Shown here one piece after another: positions 1-12,423 of a stretch of 64,000 nt of DNA. The notes below the pieces were generated by a model. That model was not told the DNA's origin. It saw nothing but the letters and a program-made list of their open reading frames with translations, and searched no databases. The DNA is from Mercenaria mercenaria (Eukaryota > Mollusca > Bivalvia > Venerida > Veneridae): contig NC_069368.1 in the NCBI RefSeq assembly GCF_021730395.1, forward strand, positions 62,501,501 through 62,565,500, written 5' to 3'. Each line of letters begins with the position of its first letter. The first letter of the stretch is position 1. The position numbers were made by a program, and so were the translations under genes.

Positions 1-100
1 GGTACTTTCATCATCAAATTTTGATCGTCGGCTTCGACGTCGGCGTTGATTTAAGTTTATCTTTAGCGTAACCCTTTTTCATAAAATCTGTTAGAGCTTT
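1..100. repeat. Edge of a dispersed repeat
   Basis: The first bases (cgacgtcggcgttgattt, then a T/A-rich tail) resemble the gacgttgacaccttggtt block near 62.77 kb. This looks like the end of a dispersed element cut by the window edge. The family is not identified. Confidence 0.3.
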
Positions 101-2084
101 ATCTGTAAAAATGATGAGTGCATAGGATTATGTGTCAAGATTCGAAGACAACATGACAGATCAAGTTACTGTCATAGCAATACTATGACTTATCAAACTC
201 CTAATGATAACATCAAGAAAAAAATATATCTTAAACGCTTCCTTACTTTTTTAAAATCAAAGCTTAACGTTTTCTTAAATGCTTATCAAACCTTATACTT
301 TTCCAAAGGTTGAATTTAAAAACATGCAACAATACTACACTGTACACAGTTATTCCAGCGTGAGGGTCTCTGAAAAAGTAAGTGACATGTTGCGATCTAT
401 GGTGCCATGTTGACAACATCTCGTTCGATTTGCAACATCAAGATTATTCTTTTTATTTTGAAATTTCATTCAGCTGAGTGCCACAACTTTTACATAAATT
501 ATATTACAGTCAATTAGATTCTGGTTCAACTGCGATTTTAATCGAAAATGTGGTTCTAGGCTAACCTGATAGATTGAAACAATTCGAATACAGACCTGCA
601 ATTTCAGAACATAAATAAGTCGCGACGATAGAAATGTTTAAATGCTACATTACTTGAGAAATATGTAGCTTTCGGATATGCCTGTCTCAGTTACAAATTC
701 TTCATCTTCAGACACATTTGTGTGATAATATCAGTATTTTATTGATAAAGTTATTTAACATATTAAATGATACTTACTTTTTATATATTGTTTAACATTT
801 AATTGTTTACACAAACAGTATTTTCTGAGTTTTGTTTTGTTAGCGAAATATAATATGAATTAAACAGATAAGAAAAAAAAAAGATCTAATATCTACTTTT
901 GTAAAAGTCCATGTTAAAATCAATATTGTCTCCTTGTGCCATTTTTCAAATCTAGCTTAAAGCTATAATAAAATTACGACGGTAAATGGTGAAAACTTTG
1001 TTATTTCATTCAGCGTACCCAGGATATAATTATAATTTTGAAACGATTTTGTAACTGACTGATTCCCGTCACGAACAAGATAACCATAAATGTCCATTCC
1101 TAATTTGTAAACACAATTGATGTCCAAGGATGAGAGGCTCGTTAAGATATAATCTGTAAATGGTTTCTGGTATTTCGGTACACCATCTCCCGCGATTATG
1201 AAACAATGGTGATATGTTGTTATTGTATCTCGACCATTTTACAATGTAATAAAGAAGAACCTGTCAATTCCCTATAAAGTAATGAATGGTTAGTCGCAGG
1301 TACATTATCTCGTGTCAATATATTACCCTTTGAAATTTTGTGTTCGCGTCGTTTCAGTGTAAATATAACCTTAAGGTTGTAATTTTCCATCACAAGAACA
1401 ATAAATTAACGTTAAAATGTAATGATAAAAGCGAAAGCGTTGTCCTCTTGATGCTTATTTTATATGAATATGTGACATTTTCATCATGCCGTTTTTTATG
1501 TATTTATCTTTATAACAATTGCTGCCCATATTATAATTACTCAGCTGATATAATTAGATTTGAATAAATCAAGTCAAAGACGTCTACTTTAATCTTACCG
1601 TTTATGAAAATTTACAAATTATTTATTTAAGGACATGCTTTTAAATCATTTAATTGATACGAAAATAGTACTTATAAGTAAAATCTGTACAAAGATCCTT
1701 TGATAGCGTAGAATACAAAGCAAGATAATAGCAGACTGCATGGTTTTGAGACGTGTTAGGAAGAGCATATAAGGTAAATGTAAAAATTGTAATTATAGGT
1801 AGTGGCTTCAAAAATGTGATGAGAAGATCAGCTTTTGTTTATGTTCTATTTATACTGATGATGAGAAAATGGAGTTGCTTACAATTAAAAATGATAGATA
1901 TTGCCCAAAAACATCTTCATCAAAATAAAAAGGTATCTAGGAATCTAACGCATTTAAACGCAAATTGAAATAAGTTAAGAAATACCTAACTTGTTTTAAA
2001 AAATCTATAACCAAGAATTCGCTTCAGCTGAATTCAACTATAGCAGAGAAGTTTAGCTCAGGGAAATTAATTCACGAACGTGCA
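101..2084. other. AT-rich DNA, no gene recognised
   Basis: Only short open frames of about 70-75 codons occur here (for example 1340-1567 and 1753-1968), without a convincing pair of splice sites or recognisable motifs. No tandem structure was seen. Confidence 0.5.
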
Positions 2085-2320
2085 AATTACCTGTAAGCTC
2101 GCCAAATTTTAGTCTCGTATAAAAACGTTTTGCGAGAAAGTACTTTATTTTCCTATTGTAAATTTATGATCAATGTTATATGCAAATGAATTCTACCATA
2201 AATCCTACAGAAATAACATTTATTTAAACTAGAAGCCCGCGCACTCACCACAATTCAATCTCGTATAAAACTGTTTTGCGCGAACGTATTTTATTTTCCT
2301 GGGGTATTATATTAATATGT
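2085..2320. repeat. Imperfect direct duplication, period about 146 bp
   Basis: The string tctcgtataaaa followed by cgttttgcg or ctgttttgcg and then tttattttcct occurs at about 2113 and again at about 2259. Two diverged tandem copies explain this. The rest of each unit is poorly conserved. Confidence 0.5.
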
Positions 2321-3097
2321 ATTTTAGTCAAAATGTTGCTTGCTGATAAAAAGGTCAGAACTGGTATAATTACAGACTGCAGAAACACTTGATAGGTCAA
2401 TGGAACTCATTTACTTAATTTGAATACTGTTGAAAAGCAAATCAATAAAAGGAAATATACACATAAATATTATGTGCTCGTTTGAAATAGAAAATATGCA
2501 AATATTATTATATTATTTATTAAGAGTTACACTAGTTTTGTTATAAGATTTAAAAGTTTGCAATATTTTCCGAAGGGTCTTAAGCTTGAATTTTCATGAA
2601 TTTCAAGTTTTATGAATCACGCTTTTTGGTCTTAAGACCTACTATCAGAGGTCATTTTGCGCATTTCATTGTCATTATGTTACAAGTGCTTTTGAAAGGC
2701 AACGGATACTTTATGTAAAATTTAGATTTCATCAGTATCGAATTTTCTTCTTCATTTCATAGCTAAATTATACAGCTACTTTAATGTGTACTATTTATTG
2801 TAGATTCTGAAGTGTTATGGCCACATCTTACTGATAACATCTACTTAATCTATTTATCACGCTCAAATTCAAATAACAGTAAAGGGTCAAGTACACAATC
2901 AGTACATACGATATTAATGGCCCCGGAATGACAATAACCATTATTCATTCAATGTTGCTTATCCTTTAAAATATTCGCAAGAGGCCCTTTGATCTTTATT
3001 TTGTGCAAACACGATTTAAGTTTTAACATTTCTGTTACCATGTTTTATAAAAAAAGCTGTTGAAAATTTATATATAAAATGATAAAGTCTGTGCCTG

Positions 3098-3413
3098 AGC
3101 AAGAAAATTAAAAAGAAACAATAAAAAACATTACATGAGTTACTTACTTTTTCCAACCGGTTTCGCTTATTTACTTATCTAAAGAATGCTATTTCATTGA
3201 AATTTTCAAACCAAAACTTAAACAAAATTGATAAAATTGTTTACATTGTGTACACATGTGAACGCATAAAATGACGTTGTTTAGCCATAAAAATAATTGA
3301 TGGTGCCATATTATATTACTGGCCCTGATGAGTAGATAAACGAAACTGGTTGGAAAATATTAAGCGATGTAATGTTACTTTGTTTCTGTATATATATTAA
3401 TTTTGCCTCTTGC
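3098..3413. mobile_element. Foldback / MITE-like element with long inverted arms
   Basis: The arm at about 3098-3182 (ending tccaaccggtttcgcttatt) is repeated in reverse complement at about 3327-3413 (containing aaacgaaactggttgga). The match continues outward through a shared cattacat block and an agaaaca block. The ~145 bp loop is not palindromic and has no coding capacity. The arrangement fits a non-autonomous foldback element. No clear target duplication was seen. Confidence 0.55.
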
Positions 3414-5470
3414 AAAAATTTCGTGTCCTCTTTGATTCTATATTTATAAGGAAATGAAAGTATAATCTGACTTCGAGTAAGGTGGATCCCGTTAGTTTAA
3501 TGTCATTATTGTTTTATATGAACATCATAATGAAATGACAGTGATCTCACTTTGACCTAGGTTAACTTCGTAAGTAAAAACAGTATTCTAAAATGAAGAC
3601 TCATTTATATTATAGGTTGTACACGACACGGAGTGACGTTAGCGGTCGCTGGTGCGGTTTTACTCATATCATTATAATTAAAAAATACTAACAATTAACC
3701 CGATTATTCAATATAATGATCTTCATTCAAGTACTTGTTCTACAGAAAATAAAATATATCGTGGCTTTGACCAGTAATGATGAAATCTGCTATATACATG
3801 CAAGTCAGCCAGGTAGTCAGTAAAACTTATCACCTTTCTGTGGAAGTCAGAACGGCTTTTACAATAATCAAGTTAATGTCAGTCAGTAACTGAAAACCCT
3901 TAGGTTAGACAACATTAACTACTTTCAAGTGTAAATCAGCAAATCACTGTAATCTAGTATGTCAGTAAATAAATGATTATATTTCTGTGTAAATTAGCCT
4001 GATGTATGCCATCGTTTTCTTTTAGACCTCTATTCAAACGATTTTATTTTAGTACTTTTATTCATGATTATAATTAGTAAGTTCAAATATAACTTTTATA
4101 TTTATATCGCCTGTTTAAATTATGATACCTTTTTTATCTTAGTTATATTTACGGTTCTGAAAAAGCAATAAAGCAATTTTGAGTCAATGGTTTTTCGAAT
4201 TGCTTTTGTATTAACAGTTCAGCGCTAGACAAGTATAAGGGATAAGTAACCGGTGAACAGTTATTCATTTGCGTAGAAAATCACCTGAATCACAAATATA
4301 TTATTTCTGGCAGCCAAAACATCTAATAACGTATATTAAATTATGAACATCACATGATAAAACCAAGTTTACGATAATAGTTTAAGAAATATTAAAGGCA
4401 GATGATTTCTAATGTTATTATCATTGCTGTTGTTCAGTGATATGCGGTGTACTGATGCATACTGAATCCTTGCTGGTTATTTTAATTTCTTTACATTTGC
4501 TTCGTACAAGGGGGTCACAATAATTTAGAAGATACAATACGGAGCCGACATTTTAGGAACGGTTGAGCACGACCCTGTAATTAAGAAAATTGGTTTCTAT
4601 TGTAGAATCTAAACCTAACATATATCCGTTCCTTTTAGGACGTTATTTGTCATGTTATAGAAGCAATGTGTAAAATGGCTTGTTTTTATTAAACCATTTG
4701 TCTAATCATATATAAGAAGCCACAAAAAGCATGAAAAGCTCATTTAAAGTAATAAAATTATGCCTGAAAAGGAGTTCATCGAATTTGACAATTCTTTACA
4801 CCAGTGACGTCTCAGTTGCGTCAAAAATGTAGTCGTGTTATGCTTTTAACACAGTCCAGTGCGATTCTTAGAATATAAGGGCCATTACGGTGGTAACTTT
4901 TTAGTGACGCTGAGTATATTTATCAATTGTCTAGGTGACATCAACCTGAATTGAGATTCGCACAACATGTATGAGACTCCATTCACATTGCGCTTGTACA
5001 TTAAATGCATTCGTCCGCTTAAGATAGTTTTACTATAACTTAAACCTGAAGGATCTTGTGTGGTGTATTCGCAACTCTGTCTTCATATCGCGTCACTTTT
5101 AAAATATTTTCTTTTTTCTTTTTTGTGTTTACTAGTGTTATCCAACTAAAAAATGTCAGACAAGTTAATTTTTTGACACCTGCATGCATTTAGCAGCATT
5201 AGTTTTCATTTCATAGATTTTAATGACAAGCACCAGACAGGTAGGCAATGGTTTATTATTATTTAACTGGACCGGTTCCTGAACGGACTTGAGCATCCCA
5301 TTGTTGAACATGATATATGTATTATTTGAAACCTGAAACGTTGTTACGGCCATTTTGTATTGATGTTATTTTCATTTTAAACAGTGTGATGACTTGAATA
5401 ATTTACAGATTGTATATGTTATACTTGTGTAATACTGATTTTGTACGTTCAGCATGTAGTTGGCAATCAA
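3414..5470. other. No gene or repeat recognised
   Basis: Unique-looking AT-rich DNA. No open frame with splice support and no tandem or inverted structure was recognised. Confidence 0.4.
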
Positions 5471-5542
5471 GCACCTTTAATAATGAACTAAATGTATAAT
5501 TCGTTGGTGGCAGTGATTACGTAAAACATTTATAATGTTTTC

Positions 5543-5743
5543 CTAAGATCTTAATCTTTTCAGCTTTAAAGACACAATATGACTATTTTTGTTTAATAAA
5601 TCAACTTTCTCAGAATCTTGATGAAAGTCTATACACACAAAAATGTCCCCTGTGCACATTTTCAGAAGTTTAGTGTCAGATTTCTTATATTCTATAAATA
5701 AAATGTTTTTTACATAGACCCCCACTTCCACAGTATATCTTGC
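5543..5743 (-). CDS. Possible last exon of an unrecognised minus-strand gene
   Basis: On the minus strand an open frame runs from an AG at about 5744 to a stop at 5543. It reads about 67 residues, containing VEVGVYVKNILFIEYKKSD and ending SLKLKRLRS. The residue mix (alternating hydrophobic stretches, charged tail) looks more protein-like than nearby random frames. An ATTAAA lies roughly 60 bases past the stop and could be a poly(A) signal. The proposed acceptor has a weak pyrimidine tract. No family is recognised. In AT-rich DNA an open frame of this size can occur by chance, so this is tentative. Confidence 0.3.
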   Translation of the reverse strand, partial: ARYTVEVGVYVKNILFIEYKKSDTKLLKMCTGDIFVCIDFHQDSEKVDLLNKNSHIVSLKLKRLRS

Positions 5744-5934
5744 AGCTTGTTCCTTTCACATGGCAGATATATTGTATTCAAGGTGATACATCAGGAGGAG
5801 GTATATCAATCTGAAAAGGAATTGTTTTTTCTATGTTATATACAGTACACTATCACAAATTTTATTTTTGTTATGCATTTATGGAGCGAAATTTCCTTTC
5901 TTTTGTGTTTTGTTTCAATATGATTTCAATGGTG

Positions 5935-6680
5935 TTCAGTTAACCTATCAAGTGTTCCTGCATTCTTTATTAGAAATGACTTGTGCTCACAGACAACTTC
6001 CCATTGTAAATGAGTACGAAATGTTGGACAAATGTTTTCAGACATGTTCTTCTCTCAAACTGTTAAAGATATTGCATGCATAGCATGCATAGCCAAAGGA
6101 TCAAACTTACAACTTTTCTTGATTCATAATCTAGTGCTTTATATTTTGAGCTAGGCATGCAAATTATCATAAGTGAAAGTTTCAAACCAAAACCAATACT
6201 TGGTCAAAATCAGAATGATCCATTTCAAATGTTTGTAAATGAAGTGCCTCCATTCAGGGTATCAATTTGGTTTCTGTATATTTTGCAAGCATGATTTTAT
6301 TTATTTCCTTTTGAGTAAAATTAAAATCTAGCATGGTTTGAATTATAATAGTGTTTGCAAATTTAGGAAACATTGAGACTAACTTAGTCAATACATACTA
6401 TACTTGAAATCACAGGCCAGACACCAGTACATTTACTGCCTTCAGTTCCATCAGTGTTTTGAAACGTTGGTAAATGGTCCTAGAACAACTCAGAATGGAT
6501 TATCCACTGTCATTAGCATCTTTTGAATCAGCACATAGCTCAAGCATGTCCTCTGTATAAGCTGAGGATCTTCATCAACAGGCTGTGACCTGATATAAAT
6601 TATATAAAATTGCTCTGTAACCAGGTTTAAATATACCTTATTCCATTTATAAGAAGGAATATCAATCTTTAAATTACACA
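5935..6680. other. Exon-like segments of uncertain strand
   Basis: Several short segments have an acceptor-like AG and an open frame, on both strands. On the plus strand, 5939 onward follows ggtgttcag and reads LTYQVFLHSLLEMTCAHRQ before a stop at 6081. On the minus strand, 6482 down to about 6395 follows gttgttctag, reads DHLPTFQNTDGTEGSKC and ends at a gtatgt donor. A minus segment at about 6577-6490 reads SQPVDEDPQLIQRTCLSY. No single gene model joins them in phase, so no CDS is called. Nothing here matches a family I know. Confidence 0.25.
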
Positions 6681-6699
6681 AAGATTTTGATAATATAGA

Positions 6700-7680
6700 A
6701 AATCTTAAACACTAAGTCTGAGCCTTACAAGATCAATGGTTATTGGGTGCATGTACATAAGCTTATAATTATTACCTACATAATTTTGATATCTACAAGA
6801 GTCTTAATAAAATTGTGTGTGGTTGTGTACTATATAAACCACATATAAAATATATTAACATATGAAATTAAATAGCATACTTTGAATTTATGCATTGACA
6901 ATGAACATTTAAAACCATTATCAAAATCTGTGACATTTCAGGGATGTCTTACAATTGAAATAGCTTTTTCTTTCATAATGATTTTCAAAAAAAAGAGTTT
7001 TTATTGAGGAATTTCATATTCTGTCTCTATTTAGATCTACAATATACAGAAGTGTACAGAAAAAGAAGGAAAAGCTTTAATATACAAATATATATTCTAC
7101 TGATTGGAAATTTCCCATCATAAAATGCTATTATACTGTCATACAGATTTTCAAACTTCTGTTTCAAAAAATATATTTTGTTACCATGCTTGTGTCAAAA
7201 ATAGTTTTTATATAGTCCTGTCTCAAGTTATGATATATTACAAACCTGCAACATTTAAAAACAGGAATAAGCTAGGCCTATATATATATATGACACCTGT
7301 AGTTTGCATCTCAAGTGAGACTGATGTTTATACTATTGTCTAACATAACATATTGGTTATTCAGGAAGTCTGGGGTGAAAGTGCTGCAAAAATGTAATTA
7401 AAAAAAATCGAACACATTTCAAACTGAAAGTGAAACTTTAAGTAGAAATGAAATGTAGAACTAGGATCATGTAAAGCCTTGAGACCACTCATGTAAATTT
7501 TCATAAATGGAAATTATACCTGACAGACCAATAATATTCATAGCACATATACACAAGTAGTAGATACTTTCTATAAAGGTCACCTTGTTTGGTTATACTT
7601 TGTATTTTGTCTTAAACACATGTACCTCTAACTGTCCAGATTCTACCTTGTAGAAATGTCAACCTTTTTTTTTTGAACAC
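6700..7680. other. AT-rich DNA, no gene recognised
   Basis: One 79-codon frame (7104-7343) lacks splice or domain support. No repeat structure was seen apart from short A/T runs. Confidence 0.4.
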
Positions 7681-7689
7681 ATTTTTTCG

Positions 7690-8440
7690 TCACTTTTGGT
7701 GGTTCGGTGTATGTGAGTGTGTCTGTCCGTCCGTCCATCAGATTTTGTCTGGACCATAACTTTGACATACATGGACCAATCTTGTTTATAATTTGGCACG
7801 AATTTTAACCACAATGAGAAGGAGTGTCATGCACAAACCCCATGTTTCTGTCTAAAAGGTCAAAGTCAAAGTTGGAGGTCAAAGGTCAGACTGAGGAATT
7901 AGTTTGTCTGGATCATTTCTTCTTAATGCATGGTGGTATTTTTAGGTAACTTGGCTTGAATCCATAATGAGACGGAGTGTCATTCCTAAGAACCAGGTCC
8001 CTATGTTTAAGGCCAAGATCACACATACAGGTCAGAGGTCAGATACAAGATTGACTGTTGTCTGAAGCATTTCTTTTTCATGCATAGAGGGTTTTTGATG
8101 TAACTTGGCACATTTGTTCATCATCATGAGATGGAGTGCCATTCACAAGAACTTAGAATTACTTCCTTTTTTTTGTTTCTTTAAATAGCTTATATTGTAG
8201 AAAAAATCAAGACCACTTTCCTGTAGTACAACATACATGTTAATTCCAGTTTGAGAAGTATTATGACCTATCTCTACTGGTAAGGATTTTTTGTGAACTT
8301 AGACCTTTTTTAAAGATTTACTTCCCTTTGTTGTTACTATAAATGACTTAAAACAGTTTACAGTCTTTTTGATTTAGCATAAATGTCTGCCTCAATGAGA
8401 CAGGGTGTCGTGTGCAACACAGTCCTTCTAACAGCTGGCG
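7690..8440 (+). repeat. Dispersed repeat with ~155 bp tandem units
   Basis: The block opens with a gtctgtccgtccgtcc-type edge. About three units follow, marked by gaaggagtgtcatgcac (~7816), gacggagtgtcattcc (~7971) and gatggagtgccattcac (~8129). A decayed fourth copy is at about 8395. Each unit carries a ggtcaaaggtcaga-like string. The same edge and unit style recurs at 60.66-60.86 kb, so this is one copy of a dispersed family. Confidence 0.6.
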
Positions 8441-8694
8441 GGCTCGAAATGTTGCCCATGGGCATATATTATATATAGCAATCTAGTCACTTGTGTTTTT
8501 TTCTGTAGTTTACACTACCAATTTGCGCGATTTTTTACAGTTGATTGTTTTTATTACTATTATTATGTATGGACATGGTTCCAATGTTAATGTTCATTAA
8601 AGAGTTTGAAAAATTGTATGTGGCTACTATACAATTAAAATAGATCTTAAATAAAATTAAAAACATTCATTAAGTCTCCTTTCTTATTTGTTAG

Positions 8695-11222
8695 ATGAAA
8701 TACATAGAATTGTTACATCGGACAGGTAAGATACAATTGTCTCCGTTTATATACCGCTTCTCTACAACTAATTATCAACTGTACCACTGCAGTTTTTGTC
8801 ATGTCCCTGTCAGCACGAGCACACGACACAATTTGGAGCCAATACAACAGAAAAACTTATGTCATCAACTAAGTTTGATCATACGGGGTCACTTGATCAA
8901 AGGTCATGGTCACAGGGGCCTGTTTTCGATCAACTATTTGACCTAGAACGGTCAAACTTCATTGGGGGATTGGGCCTACAAAGTAGATTAGATCTATCTC
9001 CAACTGTTTTTGGGGTCACTTAATCAAAAGTCAAGGTCACAGGTGTCTGAACATGGAAAACTGTTTCCGATCAATAACTTAAGAACCACCAGGACCAGAG
9101 GGTTGAAACATCATAATGATAATTGGACATGCAAAGTAGATGACCACTATTTCAAAAAAAAAAATATTGATTTGGTAGCGGTGCTGATACCATATAATAA
9201 AAATATTTCGCAATGTTTAGTAAATCAGGGCAATACCTCAAGAGTAGCTACAGCTATCTGAGATGGTATGTTCATAAACATGCTGACTAACTTTTGAGAA
9301 CATTACATAAGAATTGCTAATGTGATGTAGCAGACACTACAGCATTTTGCATTTTTGAGTAAGTCAAGGGCAAATACTGGATTCACTGAAAATGCGACTT
9401 GTTATTAAATGTGGCTAATATTTATATGACCAAAATATACAAAAAAAACATATATTCTCAATTTTTCATCATGTTACCATGGCAACCATAGGAAAATGTA
9501 CAACTGTTTTTACAGGAGTATCTGTGCCATACTTTGAAACATCGATTACTCTTAAACATCTGAAAATGATTCAGAAATGTGCCAAAATATGCAAAAAAAA
9601 GCAGAATTTATCACTTTTTCATCATGTTACTATGGCAACCATAGGAGAATGTACAATTGTTTATAGAGGAATAACTGTGCTATCCTTTGTAACATTGATT
9701 AGTCTTTAAACTTTTGAAAATGATACGTAAAATGTGCCAAACATGCAAAAAAGCAGAAATTATCACTTTTTCATCATGTAACCATGGCAACCATAGGAGA
9801 ATGTACAATTGTTTATAGAGGAATAACTGTGCTATTCTTTGTAACATTGATTAGTCTTTAAACATTTGAAAATGATACAGAAATGTGCCAAACATGCCAA
9901 AAAAGCAGAAATTATCACTTGTCCATTATGTTACCATGGCAACCATAGGAGAATGTACAATTGTTTATAGAGGAATAACTGTGCTATCCTTTGTAACATT
10001 GATTAGTCTTTAAACAAATGAAAATGATAAAGAAATGTGCCAAATATGCAAAAAAAAGCAGAAATTATCACTCTCATTAGGTTACCATGGTAACAATAAG
10101 AGGTATATAAAATTATTTTTAATGGAATATCTGTGTTATCGTTTGGATCAATAATAAGTCTTTAAACATCAGAAAATGGAATCAGTTTGGCCAAAAAATA
10201 CAACACAAACAAAAATTCTCACTTTTTCACTGTGTTACCATGGTAACGACACAGGAATATACAATCATTCTATTACAGAAACATTTAGGCAATCATTTAC
10301 AGCTTCGAATAGATTTTTAAAGTAAAAAAAAGATCATAATATTTGTAAAGATGTGCAAAAGGGAAAAAAATATCATTTTTTCACTACGTTGCCATGGCAA
10401 CGAAATGGGATTATATATTTCTCAAATGTATAAATATAGTGCATGAGCTGCTCTGTTTAGAGAAATAGTCTTTTTTCATTTTTTTATTCGTTAATACACG
10501 AGGTCAACAAAAATGATGCTATTTCTAAATCATTTTGAGTTTTAAGGCTTTTCAGAGTTATCTCCCTTATTAAGGGTCGTTTCTATGGCAATAGTGCCAT
10601 TGGTTTATGCATTTATATATTATATGTTATGCATGTATACATATTTATGAAATGCATAAGTCATAGAACTTTTTTAAAATTCTATTTAGGCCGATTTATT
10701 TAGTATACCCCCATGTAAGATTGGTGCTATTCATGAACAATAGCATACAATGAAGCATAGAATTTTCATTAAATAATGGTCTCTGCAGATTCTTACTATT
10801 ACTTTCAGTAAATATACACATTCTACTAAAAAATATGACATATTTCATCATCATTTAGGTGGGGGCCAAAATCGGCCCAAATCCTACGTAGCCCTTTGTT
10901 TTTGTTTGTGTCTAACATACTTATCTAGGTAGACTACTCTGGTTAATGAAATCTAATTAACTTTTATATTTTTTGAAATATTGCTTTTTTTTTCATTTTG
11001 ACAGCTCTACCTACTTTCACTTTCATTTTGCATTTTCAAAACAATGTACAGTACATGGTTTGCAGCACTTTCAACTCACAGAGTACCTGGCGAAAAATGT
11101 TAGACACAGAGTTAATTTATAATCATGATAGAAATGACAAATTGCTTTTGAAAAAGAAGCTTGATATCTTCTACAAAATAGAATGCGAGTATTGTGAACA
11201 AATTGTGTTGTTCAAAGTTTGA
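8695..11222 (+). CDS. Partial unrecognised gene, two phase-compatible exons
   Basis: Exon 8695-8725 lies between a strong acceptor (ttatttgttag) and a strong donor (CAG|gtaaga), and reads MKYIELLHRT plus one base. Exon 11005-11222 follows a pyrimidine-rich acceptor (cattttgacag). It starts with two bases that complete that codon, then reads on (LPTFTFILHFQNNVQYMVC ... KKKLDIFYKIECEYCEQIV) to a TGA at 11220-11222. Together they give about 83 residues. The C-terminal half is lysine- and acid-rich and predicted helical. No family is recognised. The ATG at 8695 directly follows the acceptor, so it may be internal, and upstream exons may exist. The intron contains the X-box-like tandem array. Confidence 0.45.
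8870..9110 (+). repeat. Two-unit repeat with ggtcacaggg strings
   Basis: The string ggtcacttgatcaaaggtca at about 8887 recurs as ggtcacttaatcaaaagtca at about 9013, 126 bases on. Each copy is followed by ggtcacagg and a tgatcaa-type string. This is a short member of the dispersed tandem-unit repeats. The overlapping open frames are shadows of the repeat. Confidence 0.5.
9410..10440. repeat. Seven-copy ~152 bp tandem array, each unit with a palindromic X-box-like core
   Basis: Cores begin at 9473, 9626, 9778, 9930, 10081, 10234 and 10388, with spacings of 153, 152, 152, 151, 153 and 154. Four cores read GTTACCATGGCAAC or a near variant, two read GTTACCATGGTAAC and one reads GTTGCCATGGCAAC. 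The last three are perfect 14 bp palindromes. Between cores the units share aaaatgatacagaaatgtgc and attatcactttttcatcat. The core fits the RFX/X-box consensus (GTNRCC then RGYAAC). Whether it binds RFX is inference. Confidence 0.8.
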
Positions 11223-11720
11223 AATGCCTACAGTAGAGAATGCATAGCTATTTATGTCCCTGCAATCATTGATATGAATACACTAATTGCAGTAATTAAT
11301 ATGTGAATCACAAAACAATGTATACTTACGGCTGCATGTCTGATTCCCATAAACATATGCCCGATAACATAAAATTGTCACACGTAGTGTAACAACATAT
11401 GGCTGTGTTTACCTAATCCCATATTTGGTAAAGAAAACCCATGCAATATGACGTAGTACCCTCGACTGTGTGTTTGATTGGTTCAAAAGTGACAGGTTTG
11501 AAGCTGATTAATTATAATATTGAAAACACACTGCCATACCTTTGTACAAACATAAAATTTGGATATATCCCGAAACTGTACATGATGTTAATGAACATTT
11601 CTCAACGCTTCATTTCGTCTCAATAAATGAAAAATCCACTGCCCCCAACTATGCACTCGTGTTCGTGGGAAAGTTCACGCGGCTCCTTGGATGTTTGGCC
11701 GCTGATGTATTAAATAATTA
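11223..11720. other. No supported gene
   Basis: This is sequence downstream of the proposed stop. Overlapping frames at 11441-11751 have no splice or domain support. No clear AATAAA was noted close to the stop. Confidence 0.35.
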
Positions 11721-11721
11721 C

Positions 11722-11866
11722 GGCTCAGCTAAGAAAAATCTCAAGACTTGAGAAAAAGTTTAGTGAAAGCCAACTTGAGAAATTTCTCAGCTGAGACAAT
11801 TCTCAGACAGTTCTGAGAAAATCTTGAGCTGAGAATTTTCTCACTTTGAGAACGTTAGTGAAAGCA
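11722..11866. repeat. Cluster of TGAGAA / TTCTCA palindromes
   Basis: About ten TGAGAA or TTCTCA words are packed into ~140 bases, several forming local hairpins such as ttgagaaatttctcag. The block is bracketed by gtttagtgaaagcc (~11759) and cgttagtgaaagca (~11850). This looks like a highly structured dispersed element. Confidence 0.5.
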
Positions 11867-11867
11867 G

Positions 11868-11958
11868 GGCCTGGGGTCTTCCTCCACCATTAAAGCTGGA
11901 AAGTCGCCATATGACCTATCCTTTGTCGGTGCGACGGTAAATCCAACAAAAAATCTAT
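11868..11958 (+). mobile_element. SINE-like 3' tail fragment
   Basis: The segment ggtcttcctccaccatta followed by gtcggtgcgacggtaaatcc and an A-rich end resembles the conserved tail of molluscan SINEs that end in a ...gtTAAAccc-type motif. No tRNA-like head with A and B boxes is visible upstream, so this would be a 5'-truncated copy. The family call is from memory of the style, not a search. Confidence 0.4.
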
Positions 11959-12423
11959 ATCAATTCAGTATGTGCATATGCATTTTTAGGAGAAGAGGCA
12001 ATTTTTTTTTAAAAAATTACAGAAATGATGACAAAGCCTATGCTTTTGCATTTCCAAATGTTCCTTGATTATGTACTTCTTGTTATCTGCTTACCAGTTA
12101 TATCAGGTAGACATTATATACGATCTTTTCCTAAATTTAGTACAAGTTCAATATAAAACACATTTATGTAAAATGGAACTATAGGTAACATGTAACCTGT
12201 GAATAAAACTGTTTATCATAGCATATTGAAATTTGTATGCAAGAAATAATGATAAATAACAATTCATACCTCGTTGTTTAACATTGGCATCCATCCTTTT
12301 TATTTGTTCCACAGTCATAGTACAATGGGAAATTACAGAAATGAACTGTGACAGAACATTAATTTTGATTACAATACAGATACAAATGTTGACGGTCTGT
12401 GAACAGAAATATAATGAATACAT

